Source: JASLZO01 sp965247995
GTDB taxonomy: Bacteria; Chloroflexota; Dehalococcoidia; UBA6926
DNA: 64,000 bases
Reading direction: 5' to 3'
Assembly: GCA_965247995.1 (NCBI GenBank)
Contig: OZ252041.1
Span: forward strand, 1,240,001 to 1,304,000
A program made the translations under genes and the position numbers. The notes beneath the pieces are model-generated. The model saw nothing but the letters and a program-made list of their open reading frames with translations. It did no database searches and was not told where the DNA came from. How positions within the stretch are numbered: position 1 is the stretch's first letter; each line of letters begins with the position of its first letter. Of the stretch, positions 59,001 through 64,000 are shown piece after piece.

Positions 59001-60785
59001 GCCGGTGCTGACGTTTGTGCCAGCAACAGAGTTTTGGTCTCCTGGCGCTCCGACCACGATGGTGCTCGCACCGTACAATGCCACGGAGGCTCCGAACAGA
59101 TCGTCCGCCGCGCCGCCTGTAGCGGTGAGCTTGGTCTCGGTAATGGTGGATGTCCAGTCGCCATCGGAAGGCTTGGTGAACACGTAGATTGCGCCCGTTT
59201 TGCTGACGTTCCCACGGGCCCCAACCACCACGGTATCGCCGTCCACCGCCACGGAGATTCCGAACTCGTCACCATCCGCGCCATCGGAAGCGGTCAGCTT
59301 CGCCTGCTGGCTCCACGCACCGTTGGAATCCCTGGTGTAGACGTAGGCCGCGCCGGGCCTGCTAACGTCCAGACTGGTGTCGGGATCCGTATAGGTGGGT
59401 TGGAACGCTCCGACCACGGCGGTATCGTTGTCTACCGCTACCGAAACCCCGAACCTGTCATTTAACGCGCCGTCGGAGGCGATCAGCCCGCTCTCCTCGG
59501 CGAGCTGCAATAACTCATACTTGGTTATGGTCGTATTCGCGGGGTCATCCCAGGTAAGCGCAGCCTGGCCGTCACCCGGCGCTGCCGAGAGGTTCGCCGG
59601 GGCTGCCGGCGCTGTCGGGGCGGAGGCCTCGCCGGAGGCAATGCTGTTGCCCACTGAGTTCACAGCCCGAACCAAGAACGTGTAGGTCTTGCCACGGTCC
59701 AGGCCGGTCACGGTGTGGCCTATGGCGTTGTTTCCTCCGTGGGCACTTTCGGGGATGTCGGTCCAGTTGCCGTAGTTGTCCGTGCCCGCTTTTTGGCGAT
59801 ACTGGTGCATGGTAATCGCGCTGCCGCCGTCGGAAACCGAAGCGGTCCAGGCAAGTGTGACCGAGGTATCGGCGCCGGTCGCCGTCAAACTCGTTGGGGC
59901 GTCCGGTACAGTCTCCGGCGTGGCGGTCACGGTCGATGCCGTGCCGTCACCGCCATCGTTCACCGCTCGCACCGCCAAGGTGTACTGTGTACCGTTGGTC
60001 AGCCCGGTAACGGTATATGCGGTCGTTTCATTGTCGCTGCTGCCGATGTCGGTGAAGTTCGTGCCGCCATTGGTGCTGTACTGGTATTTGGTGATGGTGT
60101 CGTTGCCGGGGTCGTCCCAGGAAAGCGTAACCTGGCCGTTGCCCACCGTGGCCGAGAGGTTTACCGGGGCGGCCGGGGCGCGGTTTTCCCCTTTGACTTT
60201 GATTTTTATCCTAGCGTTATTAGGCGTACCCCAATTGCCGGTCGAGCCCGTGACCCTCGTGTGGCGTTCATTGGCGATGCTCCACCCTGCGTAGGCGCCA
60301 GAATCTTCCTGGGTGCGATCCGTAAGGTTCCATTGAGGTTGAGTTGGATTGAGCCCGACATCGAAAGTCATGTGCACGAAGTAGGTGGTTTCTGCGCTGA
60401 GACTGGAGTTGGCAGGGGCGGTGAACTTCCGGAGTCCTGTCCCTAGATTGATCGGGTTGGTCAAGGTATATAGGACCGTGTCGCTAGGGTCTTGCCCGTC
60501 GGCCTCCCTCACCGAAACCGTCAGGGTTCCATTAGCTGGAGCCGTGTGTACCTGCAATTCGATACTGGTCAAGACGTAACCCAGCGTATTCTTGCCGGTG
60601 GTGAACCCCTGAGCATGGTCGTAGGCGCCTACGGGTGTCCCACCGAATCCACTTTGGCTGGTGTTGCTCACCAGCACGATCTCTGCGGCATCGGACGGCG
60701 CCGGAGAGCCGAGCAGCAGCGCGGCGGCGAGAAGCACGCCGATGATTATCAGCCGCGGGAAAGTTCTTATATGGATTGCTCTCAT
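50076..60785 (-). CDS. Giant secreted adhesin-like protein (FN3, FG-GAP propellers, cadherin-like repeats, membrane anchor)
   Basis: The 3569-residue protein begins MRAIHIRTFPRLIIIGVLLA (signal peptide to about residue 33) and has an N-terminal domain resembling choice-of-anchor R (SNTSQSGFGGTPVGAYDHAQ). Then come FN3 domains. Four of them contain a seven-bladed FG-GAP propeller (blade core FGxSVAVDGDTVVVGA...GSAYVF) in the same loop. Three near-identical cadherin-like repeats of 94 residues, another cadherin-like domain and an FN3 follow. Eleven PTAEPT hexamers form a stalk, and a single TM (WWAIVVVVIGVVAGVVLIIV, then RRSRR) anchors it. ATG 60785 overlaps the stop of an upstream FG-GAP remnant. 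A surface adhesion or receptor role is inferred. Confidence 0.85.
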   Translation of the reverse strand: MRAIHIRTFPRLIIIGVLLAAALLLGSPAPSDAAEIVLVSNTSQSGFGGTPVGAYDHAQGFTTGKNTLGYVLTSIELQVHTAPANGTLTVSVREADGQDPSDTVLYTLTNPINLGTGLRKFTAPANSSLSAETTYFVHMTFDVGLNPTQPQWNLTDRTQEDSGAYAGWSIANERHTRVTGSTGNWGTPNNARIKIKVKGENRAPAAPVNLSATVGNGQVTLSWDDPGNDTITKYQYSTNGGTNFTDIGSSDNETTAYTVTGLTNGTQYTLAVRAVNDGGDGTASTVTATPETVPDAPTSLTATGADTSVTLAWTASVSDGGSAITMHQYRQKAGTDNYGNWTDIPESAHGGNNAIGHTVTGLDRGKTYTFLVRAVNSVGNSIASGEASAPTAPAAPANLSAAPGDGQAALTWDDPANTTITKYELLQLAEESGLIASDGALNDRFGVSVAVDNDTAVVGAFQPTYTDPDTSLDVSRPGAAYVYTRDSNGAWSQQAKLTASDGADGDEFGISVAVDGDTVVVGARGNVSKTGAIYVFTKPSDGDWTSTITETKLTATGGAADDLFGASVALYGASTIVVGAPGDQNSVAGTNVSTGSAYVFARDSNGEWSQNAKLTASNAALDDLFGNSVAVDDDTIAVGAYGKDDNSLTDSGLVYVFVKSGGAAWATTTETVQLRASDRAANDNFGRSVAVDGNTIVVGASGDRNTVDGAEASTGSAYVFTKPNTGWTNSAGTETAKLTASDGADSDQFGRSVAVDGDTILVGAHQNDDDGTDSGSIYVFIKPTNGWTDTTGTVKLTASNAATGDRFGIALALDGDTALVAAPRNDANDDDDDTGNDVLDVGSAYVIGTSGWAKIPDTAAAIRSQTVTGLTNDITYMFAVRAVNPSGDGPASTATGVPVPVPAAPVNLSATPGDGEVALSWDDPGNATITKYQYSTDGGANFSDFDGGSSASTTAYTVTGLTNSTEYRLALRAVNPTGNGEASTVTALILPAKPTGLTGIEYNSQVELGWDNPDDSTITKYQLLRITPRKLTGGGAGRDDDFFGVAVAADGDTALVGALQAYDADFNNRPGAAYVFTWNSVSEVWTKNATLNASDGDNGDEFGRSVALDGDTAVVGAHQYDEGEPGEGQATNTGSAYIFTKDSQGMWKQTAQLTASDAADGDQFGYSVAVDGDTIVVGAHLDDDGGAESGSVYVFTKPSGDNGWDDWNSLSADGKAMLTTKLTAPGTAAGGYFGNSVAIDGNTIVVGARKADSAYAITKPSSDANSDGSIDWEDWDSLDADGKATLTATLTAFDAAAGDEFGISVAIDGNTVVVGAHQHNKSDTVNNSGAAYVFTKPGNAWATGTETAKLTASDGTSGDEFGISVAVSGNTIVIGAHLDDDKGDKSGSAYFFTKPINGNWATGTETAKIIDHDGAAEDHFGWSVAVDGSTAVVGAYGDGSNKGAAHIMGIPSWTDISNSAPGEANATSYAVTGLTNDVVYTFQLRGVNASGNGPASDRLDATPKAVPYAPTNLSAAGGNGQVALSWDDPEDDTITGYKYSTDGGTTFAEIGGSGATTTTYTVTGLTNGVTHTLALRAVNDLGNGAPSTVSALMVPVAPANLSAAPGDGKVALSWADPGNATITKYQYSTAGGANFSDFDGGSNSATTAYTVTGLTNYQEYSFQIRAVNASGEGPASNSASATPRAPKPAKPTGLGAVASDTRVTLSWDNPGNSTITGYELAEVIPKWSPAADGAAGDHFGISVAIDGDTAVVAADRANDRRGSAYIFTRDSTGDWTQQVKLDGEETGDQFGWSVAVDGDTVVVGAHAYDGEDASNTTLVNSGATYVFTKPTGGWAAWDALSQTAKAAMTAKLAPTVPEEYAFFGGSVALAGNTLAIGSRLYDAGGRLSAGAAYVFTKDSGTGVWSQAAKLTASTSLQLAYLGYSLAVDGDTVLVGAYGDDTVFGELGSGSAYVFDKPPGGWTDGNETAKLTASDRQPSGYFGFSVALDGDTAVIGASQHSDPGTGAGSGAAYVFARESGVWGEKARLTPSDAAAGDNFGVSVAVDGDTVVVGSWQDDDNGRNSGSAYVFEKPALGWASTFETLKLTAPNGAANDRFGWSVAVDLDDQRGDLALVGAYSDDIATGMDAGSVHVLGIPDWMDIGLSDHQTTNHTVTSLTNGTEYAYQIRALNRSGAGPASDGASATPLGKPIAPVLSAQAGDGQVTLSWTAATADATIAPITKYEYNTDGGTTFMSIPDSGPSTDNYTVLGLTNLTTYTFAVRAVNVIGEGPSATKDATPASVTPAAPNLSATAGDTQVKLEWADPNDASIDKYQYSTDGGTSFIDIDADDIDYSVANTIGYIVTSLTNLTTYTFHIRAVDNQALQPYGDASDVTATPAGTLPDSPLNLAAEPGHEEVRLSWGDPDDASIDKYHYSIDGVTNSTNISADATTYTITGLTNGTTYTFQIWAENATDVGPASAIDAKPLPPQLLRPALEPPEEGNGEVKLKWAYTHVETKETILRYEVLHLLKTSTLTGVGGDKFGYAVAVDGDIAVIGAYQDDDNGVDSGAVYVFSRVEGVWTQAAKLTAFDGEAYDNFGISVAVDGDTVVVGAPGNDGAGADSGSVYVFVKPTGGWATSTETAKLTASDGAALDYFGYSVAVDGDTVLVGAYQDDDEENDSEDSGSAYIFTKPNSSGSWADWNPMEDTETAKLTASDGADDDWFGVSVALDGNTAVIGASGDDDKGIDSGSAYVFVKSSGAWADGNETDKRTASDGEAQDNFGYSVAVDVDTVEVSGAEVEVATVVVGAYQHDPIDPHSDPDSPLYLLDAGAAYVFTRDSGGVWDGGEKLTADDGDALDYFGYSVAVDVDTVVVGAYGDDDNGSASGSAYVFTRDSNGEWSQKKKLTDEDGEAGDWFGYSVAVDTAAHTALVGAGSAHVLDIHDWESVPGIGGQLPTEHTVENLFNGRVYEFQVRAVNLRSPGPQAEGEAIPQANGPPVAVGDSTTTAEDTAIVIRVLDNDSDVDGDSLSVIEVSTPSNGSVAITGAGTTVTYIPNANFHGSDLFTYKVSDGNGGTDTATVTVIVTSVNDPPVAMGDSTTTAEDTAIVIRVLDNDSDVDGDSLSVIEVSTPSNGSVAITSAGTTVTYILNANFHGSDLFTYKVSDGNGSTDTGTVTVTVTSVNDPPVAMGDSTTTAEDTAIVIRVLDNDTDADGDSLSVTAVSVPSNGRAAITSAGATVTYTPNSSFHGSDSFTYTVSDGNGGTDTGTVTVTVTAVDDEPANRSPRFNEGLNTTRTVPENAEVGMAVGDPVNARDSDNDRLEYWLWGMDRASFDVDPSTGQLTTKTALDYEVKNEYSVRVSARDRRGGVDGIIVTITVENVVEPPSQPGAPEVTNTGPTGLTVSWTAPDNQGPEITDYDLQYREADGEFKDVGYDGTGTSMTLSDLKPETGYEVQVRAINAEGVSPWSESGRGETEEAPLPPTPTPTPTAEPIPTAEPIPTAEPTPTAEPTPTAEPTPTAEPTLTAEPTPTAEPTPTAEPTPTAEPTPTAEPAPSEADGGDEGFPWWAIVVVVIGVVAGVVLIIVVRRSRR
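50197..50394 (-). repeat. Eleven 18-bp tandem repeats encoding PTAEPT stalk
   Basis: Eleven adjacent copies of GGCTCCGCCGTGGGCGTA (plus strand) with single-base variants encode (T/I)PTAEP. They lie just before the C-terminal TM and would make a stiff Pro-rich stalk. Length variation by slippage is expected. Confidence 0.92.
51020..51865 (-). repeat. Three tandem 282-bp cadherin-like repeats
   Basis: Three consecutive 94-residue units begin PPVA(V/M)GDSTTTAEDTAIVI and end TVTVTSVND or a close variant. They are almost identical at DNA level in the first two units, and the third has drifted (SVTAVSVPSNGRAAITSAGA). They are Ca-binding cadherin/VCBS-type modules with D-x-D-x-D segments (DNDSDVDGDSLSV). 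Confidence 0.88.
52015..53270 (-). other. FG-GAP propeller 4 (seven blades) within an FN3 domain
   Basis: Seven consecutive blade motifs of the form FG.SVAVD.DT..VGA...DSGSAYVF lie between FN3 strands ILRYEVLHLL and HDWESVPG. Blade 5 contains an insertion (DTVEVSGAEVEVATVVVGAY). Confidence 0.75.
54370..55620 (-). other. FG-GAP propeller 3 (seven blades) within an FN3 domain
   Basis: Seven blades lie between FN3 strands TITGYELAEV and IPDWMDIG. The first blade contains the perfect 24-bp inverted repeat at 55564-55616. Confidence 0.75.
55564..55616. repeat. Perfect 24-bp inverted repeat inside the giant gene
   Basis: Arms 55564-55587 and 55593-55616 are exact reverse complements around a 5-nt loop (CCGTC). 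The DNA encodes PKWSPAADGAAGDHFGIS. The upstream arm replaces the usual LTAS-type blade start with the reverse complement of the following GDHFGI codons. Confidence 0.9.
56430..57710 (-). other. FG-GAP propeller 2 (seven blades) within an FN3 domain
   Basis: Seven blades lie between FN3 strands TITKYQLLRI and IPSWTDIS. Blade 4 is short (VVGARKADSAYAITK). Confidence 0.75.
58230..59505 (-). other. FG-GAP propeller 1 (seven blades) within an FN3 domain
   Basis: Seven blades lie between FN3 strands TITKYELLQL and SGWAKIPD. Blades carry Asp-rich loops (NDANDDDDDTGND) of the Ca-binding type. Confidence 0.75.
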
Positions 60786-61045
60786 ATAATGTCCTGATCG
60801 TCGGCATCGGATGCGGTTAGCTTGGCCGCCAAGGTCCACCTACCGAATTCCGAACCCCTGATAAACACGCCAGCCGTACCGGAATCGTCGCCCCGGTACG
60901 GTGCTATCACCGCGGTATCTCCGTCCACCGCTACGGTATACTCGGATTCATTATGCTGAGTTGGGAAGTCGGCCGTCAGCTTTGCAGCCTTCGCAAGCTT
61001 CCGTAGTTGGTTATGTATGGCGAGTCGGCGGTAGGATCGTAACAA
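60782..61045 (-). pseudogene. FG-GAP blade remnant upstream of the giant gene
   Basis: An 87-codon frame contains YTVAVDGDTAVIAPYRGDDS, GTAGVFIRGSE and WTLAAKLTASDADDQDI, that is, one FG-GAP blade plus the start of another, with no signal peptide. Its stop overlaps the giant gene's start (ATGA). It is the decayed end of a longer or second propeller protein. Confidence 0.65.
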
Positions 61046-61149
61046 CTCGGCCTCGGCTGGATGTAGAGCGCCTCCGTGGACAGACCGATCCGCGGGCCGG
61101 GAACCTTATCTGGGGTTTTAACTCTCGCGAATGTGATCATTGGCACAGT

Positions 61150-61437
61150 AGGCACCGGGAGCGTCAGGAGAAGCTGGAGATCGCCGCAGAGGAAGCCAGG
61201 GCATTGCTCTCAGAGCGCCGGGCCGTGCTGGACAACGTGGACACCATCGCCGCCTTCGCCGAGGACATGAGCGACTTCTTGATGACCAGCGAAATCACCG
61301 AATCGAGGGCCTTCATCAAGTCCTTCGTCAAGGAGATCAAGGTCAAGCCAGGAAAAGCAACGGTCTACTACACCCTACCCACGCCGCCGGACAGCCCGAT
61401 AGGGGGCGGAGACGCCGCAGAGGTGGCTCTCCACGGC
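61150..61437 (+). pseudogene. C-terminal remnant of a large serine recombinase
   Basis: The translated stretch HRERQEKLEIAAEEARALLS, VDTIAAFAEDMSDFLMTSEI, TESRAFIKSFVKEIKVKPGK and ATVYYTLPTPP matches the C-terminal coiled-coil and beta end of large serine recombinases (..RaFirsFVkeI.v....v.Y.lPlPp). The catalytic and zinc domains are missing. The open frame runs on to 61698 as low-complexity basic sequence; 61438-61715 holds nothing else that I can support. Confidence 0.72.
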
Positions 61438-61715
61438 CCAGTTCGCAGTTCAGTACACGTTGGTGGACTGAGCCACGGGATCGCGGGCGTATCCGAGTGG
61501 CGCGACGGGGAACTCGTCCGACTGGGCCCGGACCCAGTTGCAACGATCGAGCTCGATCAACCCCTGCACGCTTTGCACGCACGACCTCCGAGCTTGAACG
61601 AGGGTCCCCCAACCCAGCGACAACTCGACCGGGTCCCCGGCTCCCGGAGATCGTCGTCTAAGCGCAACGCTCGCCGGTCGCGGCGCCGCCGGCATTAGCC
61701 GCCGGCGCAATCACG

Positions 61716-62000
61716 TCACGCGGTCGAGCGCCGCTCCTCCCAGATGCTCAACCAATAGGACATCTCACGGTGCCGCTGCTCGAATTCTTCGTCCCGCCCA
61801 ATCCGACGAACGCAGGTAAGCAGGCTTCTCACATCGTGCCCTTTCCGGGCACAGGTAACCGGCACCTGACCGATCGCGAAAAACTCCAGGCAGGTCCTAC
61901 ACTCCCACTCATTCATCTCGTGCAGGTGGAGGCTTCGTTCCGTGTCGAAGGTTTGGATGCGCAATTCCTCAGCATCGATCCACGAGTCATCATGTGCCAT
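61716..62000 (-). CDS. Small zinc-binding hypothetical protein
   Basis: The 94-residue protein MAHDDSWIDAEELRIQTFDT has WECRTCLEFFAIGQVPVTCA, then RKGHDVRSLLTCVRRI, a C-x2-C ... C-x3-GH ... C pattern that could hold zinc. The C-terminus is helical (FEQRHREMSYWLSIWEERRS). It lies on the integrase strand. No family is recognised. Confidence 0.5.
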   Translation of the reverse strand: MAHDDSWIDAEELRIQTFDTERSLHLHEMNEWECRTCLEFFAIGQVPVTCARKGHDVRSLLTCVRRIGRDEEFEQRHREMSYWLSIWEERRSTA

Positions 62001-62090
62001 TGTCGTCGGATAACCCCCTTCCCCATGATCCTAATCACCAGCATATTAGATCCCAACCCCCATCGCCCTCCGGCGTCGGAACCGACACAA

Positions 62091-62192
62091 TCAGCGACCC
62101 TCGACTTCGAGGCCTCCACGGGCGATAGAACGGTTGATCGTAGACAACGACACTCCGAAGTGGCGCGCCGCTTCCGTCTTGCTGACACGCAT
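62091..62192 (-). CDS. 33-residue helix-turn-helix microprotein (excisionase candidate)
   Basis: Directly after a textbook ribosome-binding site (AAGGAGGTCACC-ATG) the frame reads MRVSKTEAARHFGVSLSTIN, then RSIARGGLEVEGR and TGA. This is a complete HTH with a short tail and nothing more (TEAARHFGVSLSTINRSIA, like resolvase or excisionase HTH motifs). It lies 102 bp downstream of the integrase stop on the same strand, where Xis-type genes often occur. It could also be the start of a longer gene cut short by a mutation. Confidence 0.6.
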   Translation of the reverse strand: MRVSKTEAARHFGVSLSTINRSIARGGLEVEGR

Positions 62193-62293
62193 GGTGACCT
62201 CCTTCTGAGTTTGTCAACGGATGTATCACTGAGAATGCCACGCTATATCGTTCGGCACGCCAATGAACTACCTCGGGGGCACAACAATCAGGA

Positions 62294-63139
62294 CTAAAGC
62301 ATCGGCAATTGGAGAACCGACGGGCCATTGAGAGTCCTCAAAGGCGAATACCGGTGGTGCTGTTCAGTCGCGCGGTCTCGGTTGAACGGCTTATAGACAG
62401 CCAACATCTTTGGGGAAGTCCAGCCCATCAAGTCGACGAGGACCGACTCATCCCCCGCCCAAAGACGAACGAACGTGTGCCGGGGCGTGTGCGCTGATGC
62501 CCGTGTTCCCTTGATCCCAGCGCGTCGGAAGGCCTTTCTAACCGCTAGACCAGCTGCTTCCCTACTGCTCCAGGGCCACGGGAGTTCTTGTTTGACGATT
62601 GATTCCACTTCGCCGCTGATGGGCACTTCGCGCTGTCCGGTCTTCCCGTCGACTGACACCATCCCCCTGCCATCGAACGAAAACGCGTTCACCGAGAACG
62701 CTTCCGACAGACGCATCCCGGTATCTGCCAACAGCAGAAGGAAGGCGCGGTCGATGGTGCGTTGCGCGCACAAGAAAAGCTGACGGAACTCACCCGGAGT
62801 GAGCACTCGCGCTACTTTGCGCGACAACCTGGGTGTTTCAACCGCCCCCATCGGCGAACCGGCGATGAGTCCCCTGCGGTCCAGCCAGTTGTAGAGATTG
62901 CGGAGCAATCGGAAGTAGGTGTCTCGGCTCTCGGATGACGGGCCCATTGTGCCGATGAATCGCTCAAGCGCGGCCGCGTCGACAGGTAGCGCTCCGTCAT
63001 GGACCCGGCAGAAGACGCGCAGACGATACGCGTACGGGCCCAGTGTCCGTTCTGACAATCCTGCTGCGGTTTTAGCGGCGAGGAACGCCGCTACGGCCTC
63101 ATCAGTCCGGATCAGAGACGTTGTCTTCTTGCGACTCAA
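62294..63139 (-). CDS. Tyrosine-recombinase integrase of the element
   Basis: The 281-residue protein has an N-terminal SAM-like core-binding domain (FLAAKTAAGLSERTLGPYAY) and the catalytic domain with Arg in DTGMRLSEAF, Lys in VDGKTGQREV and His-x-x-Arg in HTPRHTF. Trp replaces the second His in LMGWTSPKMLAVY, and Tyr follows in VYKPF. Its gene ends inside the element and its start faces attR, 195 bp away, the normal arrangement for tRNA-targeting integrases. It should recombine the 49-bp tRNA-Asp repeats. Confidence 0.92.
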   Translation of the reverse strand: MSRKKTTSLIRTDEAVAAFLAAKTAAGLSERTLGPYAYRLRVFCRVHDGALPVDAAALERFIGTMGPSSESRDTYFRLLRNLYNWLDRRGLIAGSPMGAVETPRLSRKVARVLTPGEFRQLFLCAQRTIDRAFLLLLADTGMRLSEAFSVNAFSFDGRGMVSVDGKTGQREVPISGEVESIVKQELPWPWSSREAAGLAVRKAFRRAGIKGTRASAHTPRHTFVRLWAGDESVLVDLMGWTSPKMLAVYKPFNRDRATEQHHRYSPLRTLNGPSVLQLPML

Positions 63140-63334
63140 ACTGGTGTCCCCCCAATCTAAAGAGATCGAGGACGCACGATACGGGATGATTGTTTTCGGC
63201 GTTGGAACGCGACCGCAGACTCGAGGGCTACGGGCGGGTTCACCATGGGGGCAAGGGGCAGTCAGTTGCTATGGCCCCTAGGCATGTGTTCCCCACCTCT
63301 TGCACGGCATTCTGCGCGCTCGCCGAGAACTTGT

Positions 63335-63383
63335 TGCCCTGTCAAGGCAGAGATCGCCGGTTCAAATCCGGTCCGGGTCGCCA
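63335..63383 (+). repeat. attR core: 49-bp copy of the tRNA-Asp 3' half
   Basis: This is identical to 15588-15636, and ends with the same CCA. The 5' half of a tRNA is absent here, so it is not a functional tRNA gene. It marks the right boundary of the element. Confidence 0.93.
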
Positions 63384-63749
63384 AAACTCTTTCGGCTCCT
63401 GTTCGTCCAGCCCGACTGTTGCGCCGTTGTCAGGCCAGTCAGTAGCGACTACGTGGTTATTTGTTCCGCTAATGCGCACGCGGTGCGAGAAGTTCCGGCG
63501 GACAACGTTCAACACCGCTTCCCGTTGAACGGGTTGTCGGTGCCTCGACGGGGTGCACTCCTCCTTGGTCGGTCTCTGCGGGTACGCGAGCGCTTGCCGG
63601 CAGCGCGCAGATGCGGCTTCAAGGCGTCCAGGAAGGCGAACTGGAGCTTTGGATCTCACAACGCCTCGCGAATGAAGAACGAGCGTGGATTCGTCTAGAC
63701 TCAACCGTCATCCGAAACGGAATGTCGAACAACTCTTGGGGGAATGCTA
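63384..63749. other. Host intergenic region after attR, no gene seen
   Basis: The open frames here are antisense or cross the att repeat and have no homology. Before integration this DNA would have followed tRNA-Asp directly. A promoter for the enoyl-CoA hydratase probably lies in it but cannot be pinned down. Confidence 0.5.
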
Positions 63750-64000
63750 ATGGCAGGCGCAGACACATTGGTATACGAAAAGCGGGGCCGGGTCGCGCAC
63801 ATCACGATCAACCGCCCTGAGTCCATGAACGCGCTGAACCGCGCAACTCAGTCGGCGATCGCGGATGCGTGGGAGGAGATGGGTCAAGACCCCGACATCC
63901 TGGTGGGCATCATCACGGGAGCCGGAGGCCGGGCATTCTCGGCGGGAATGGACCTCAAAGAGCGTGCCGGCGACACCGAGGCCGGGAACACCGCTCCGAT
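63750..64000 (+). CDS. Enoyl-CoA hydratase/isomerase, 3'-truncated by window edge
   Basis: The visible 83 residues start MAGADTLVYEKRGRVAHITI, then NRPESMNALNRATQSAI. They continue with GIITGAGGRAFSAGMDLKER, the crotonase-fold oxyanion loop (A-G-x-D-L) that stabilises CoA-enolates. Start ATG 63750 has GGGGGA upstream. It is host DNA beyond attR. The exact substrate is unknown. Confidence 0.88.
   Translation, partial: MAGADTLVYEKRGRVAHITINRPESMNALNRATQSAIADAWEEMGQDPDILVGIITGAGGRAFSAGMDLKERAGDTEAGNTAP

Noticed and set aside
61343..61710. Minus-strand frames opposite the serine recombinase remnant
   Set aside because: The plus-strand translation matches a known family, while the minus frames match nothing.
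63335..63383. Second tRNA-Asp gene at the right end
   Set aside because: Only the anticodon stem to the CCA is present; the D arm and 5' acceptor strand are missing.
63342..63704. 120-codon minus-strand frame ending PGPDLNRRSLP
   Set aside because: That ending is the reverse translation of the tRNA-Asp fragment; the frame has no ribosome-binding site and no homology.

Overview
The window is a GC-rich bacterial chromosome segment carrying an integrated mobile element of about 47.7 kb. The host is probably a Chloroflexota-type organism (SAR202/Dehalococcoidia-like); that is an inference from gene style and promoter type, with no marker gene to prove it. Flanks: 1-15636 (left) and about 63384-64000 (right) are ordinary host DNA. 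The left flank holds a minus-strand sulfate-assimilation and sirohaem operon (TauE-like permease, APS/PAPS reductase, APS kinase, ATP sulfurylase, sulfite/nitrite reductase, uroporphyrinogen-III synthase, precorrin-2 dehydrogenase, SUMT). This operon is preceded by an unannotated 38-codon leader peptide with a Cys-Leu-Cys-Cys-Cys run and an intrinsic terminator, which looks like a cysteine attenuator. Plus-strand housekeeping genes follow: a DUF1998 helicase, an alpha/beta hydrolase, lspA, an RluD-family synthase, gltX and tRNA-Asp. On the right an enoyl-CoA hydratase gene runs off the window.

The element sits in tRNA-Asp. A 49-bp direct repeat of the tRNA 3' half occurs at 15588-15636 (complete tRNA, attL) and 63335-63383 (fragment, attR), and a tyrosine integrase lies just inside attR. 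Layout from left: a hypothetical gene and a tandem-HTH regulator just downstream of the tRNA; an array of small zinc-ribbon proteins; a CHC2 primase-helicase followed by a 10-copy 9-bp iteron cluster that looks like a replication origin; and a tightly overlapping early operon (small PolX, duplicated MazG-like, Fic, DNA methyltransferase, ASCH, a 5-methylcytosine methyltransferase remnant, a J-domain-like protein with HTD for HPD, a dCTP deaminase/dUTPase-like protein, an XRE-like protein). Then comes an accessory zone (DUF4258/DUF2283/XRE module, nuclease-like protein, serine recombinase, DUF1828-type pair, HigB/HigA, a recombinase remnant, a CAP-domain lipoprotein).

The block 35.9-49.7 kb consists of two divergent operons around a perfect palindrome. 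It encodes many signal-peptide or multi-TM proteins, a 1188-residue coiled-coil/repeat protein and a Zot/HerA-like ATPase. I recognise no terminase, portal, tail, relaxase or VirB4, so this may be an undescribed virion, extrusion or transfer system. The right arm is dominated by one 10.7-kb gene for a secreted, C-terminally membrane-anchored protein. It has four predicted seven-bladed FG-GAP propellers, each inserted in the same loop of an FN3 domain, followed by cadherin-like repeats and a (PTAEPT)n stalk. Beyond it lie recombinase debris, a 33-residue HTH microprotein in the usual excisionase position, and the integrase.
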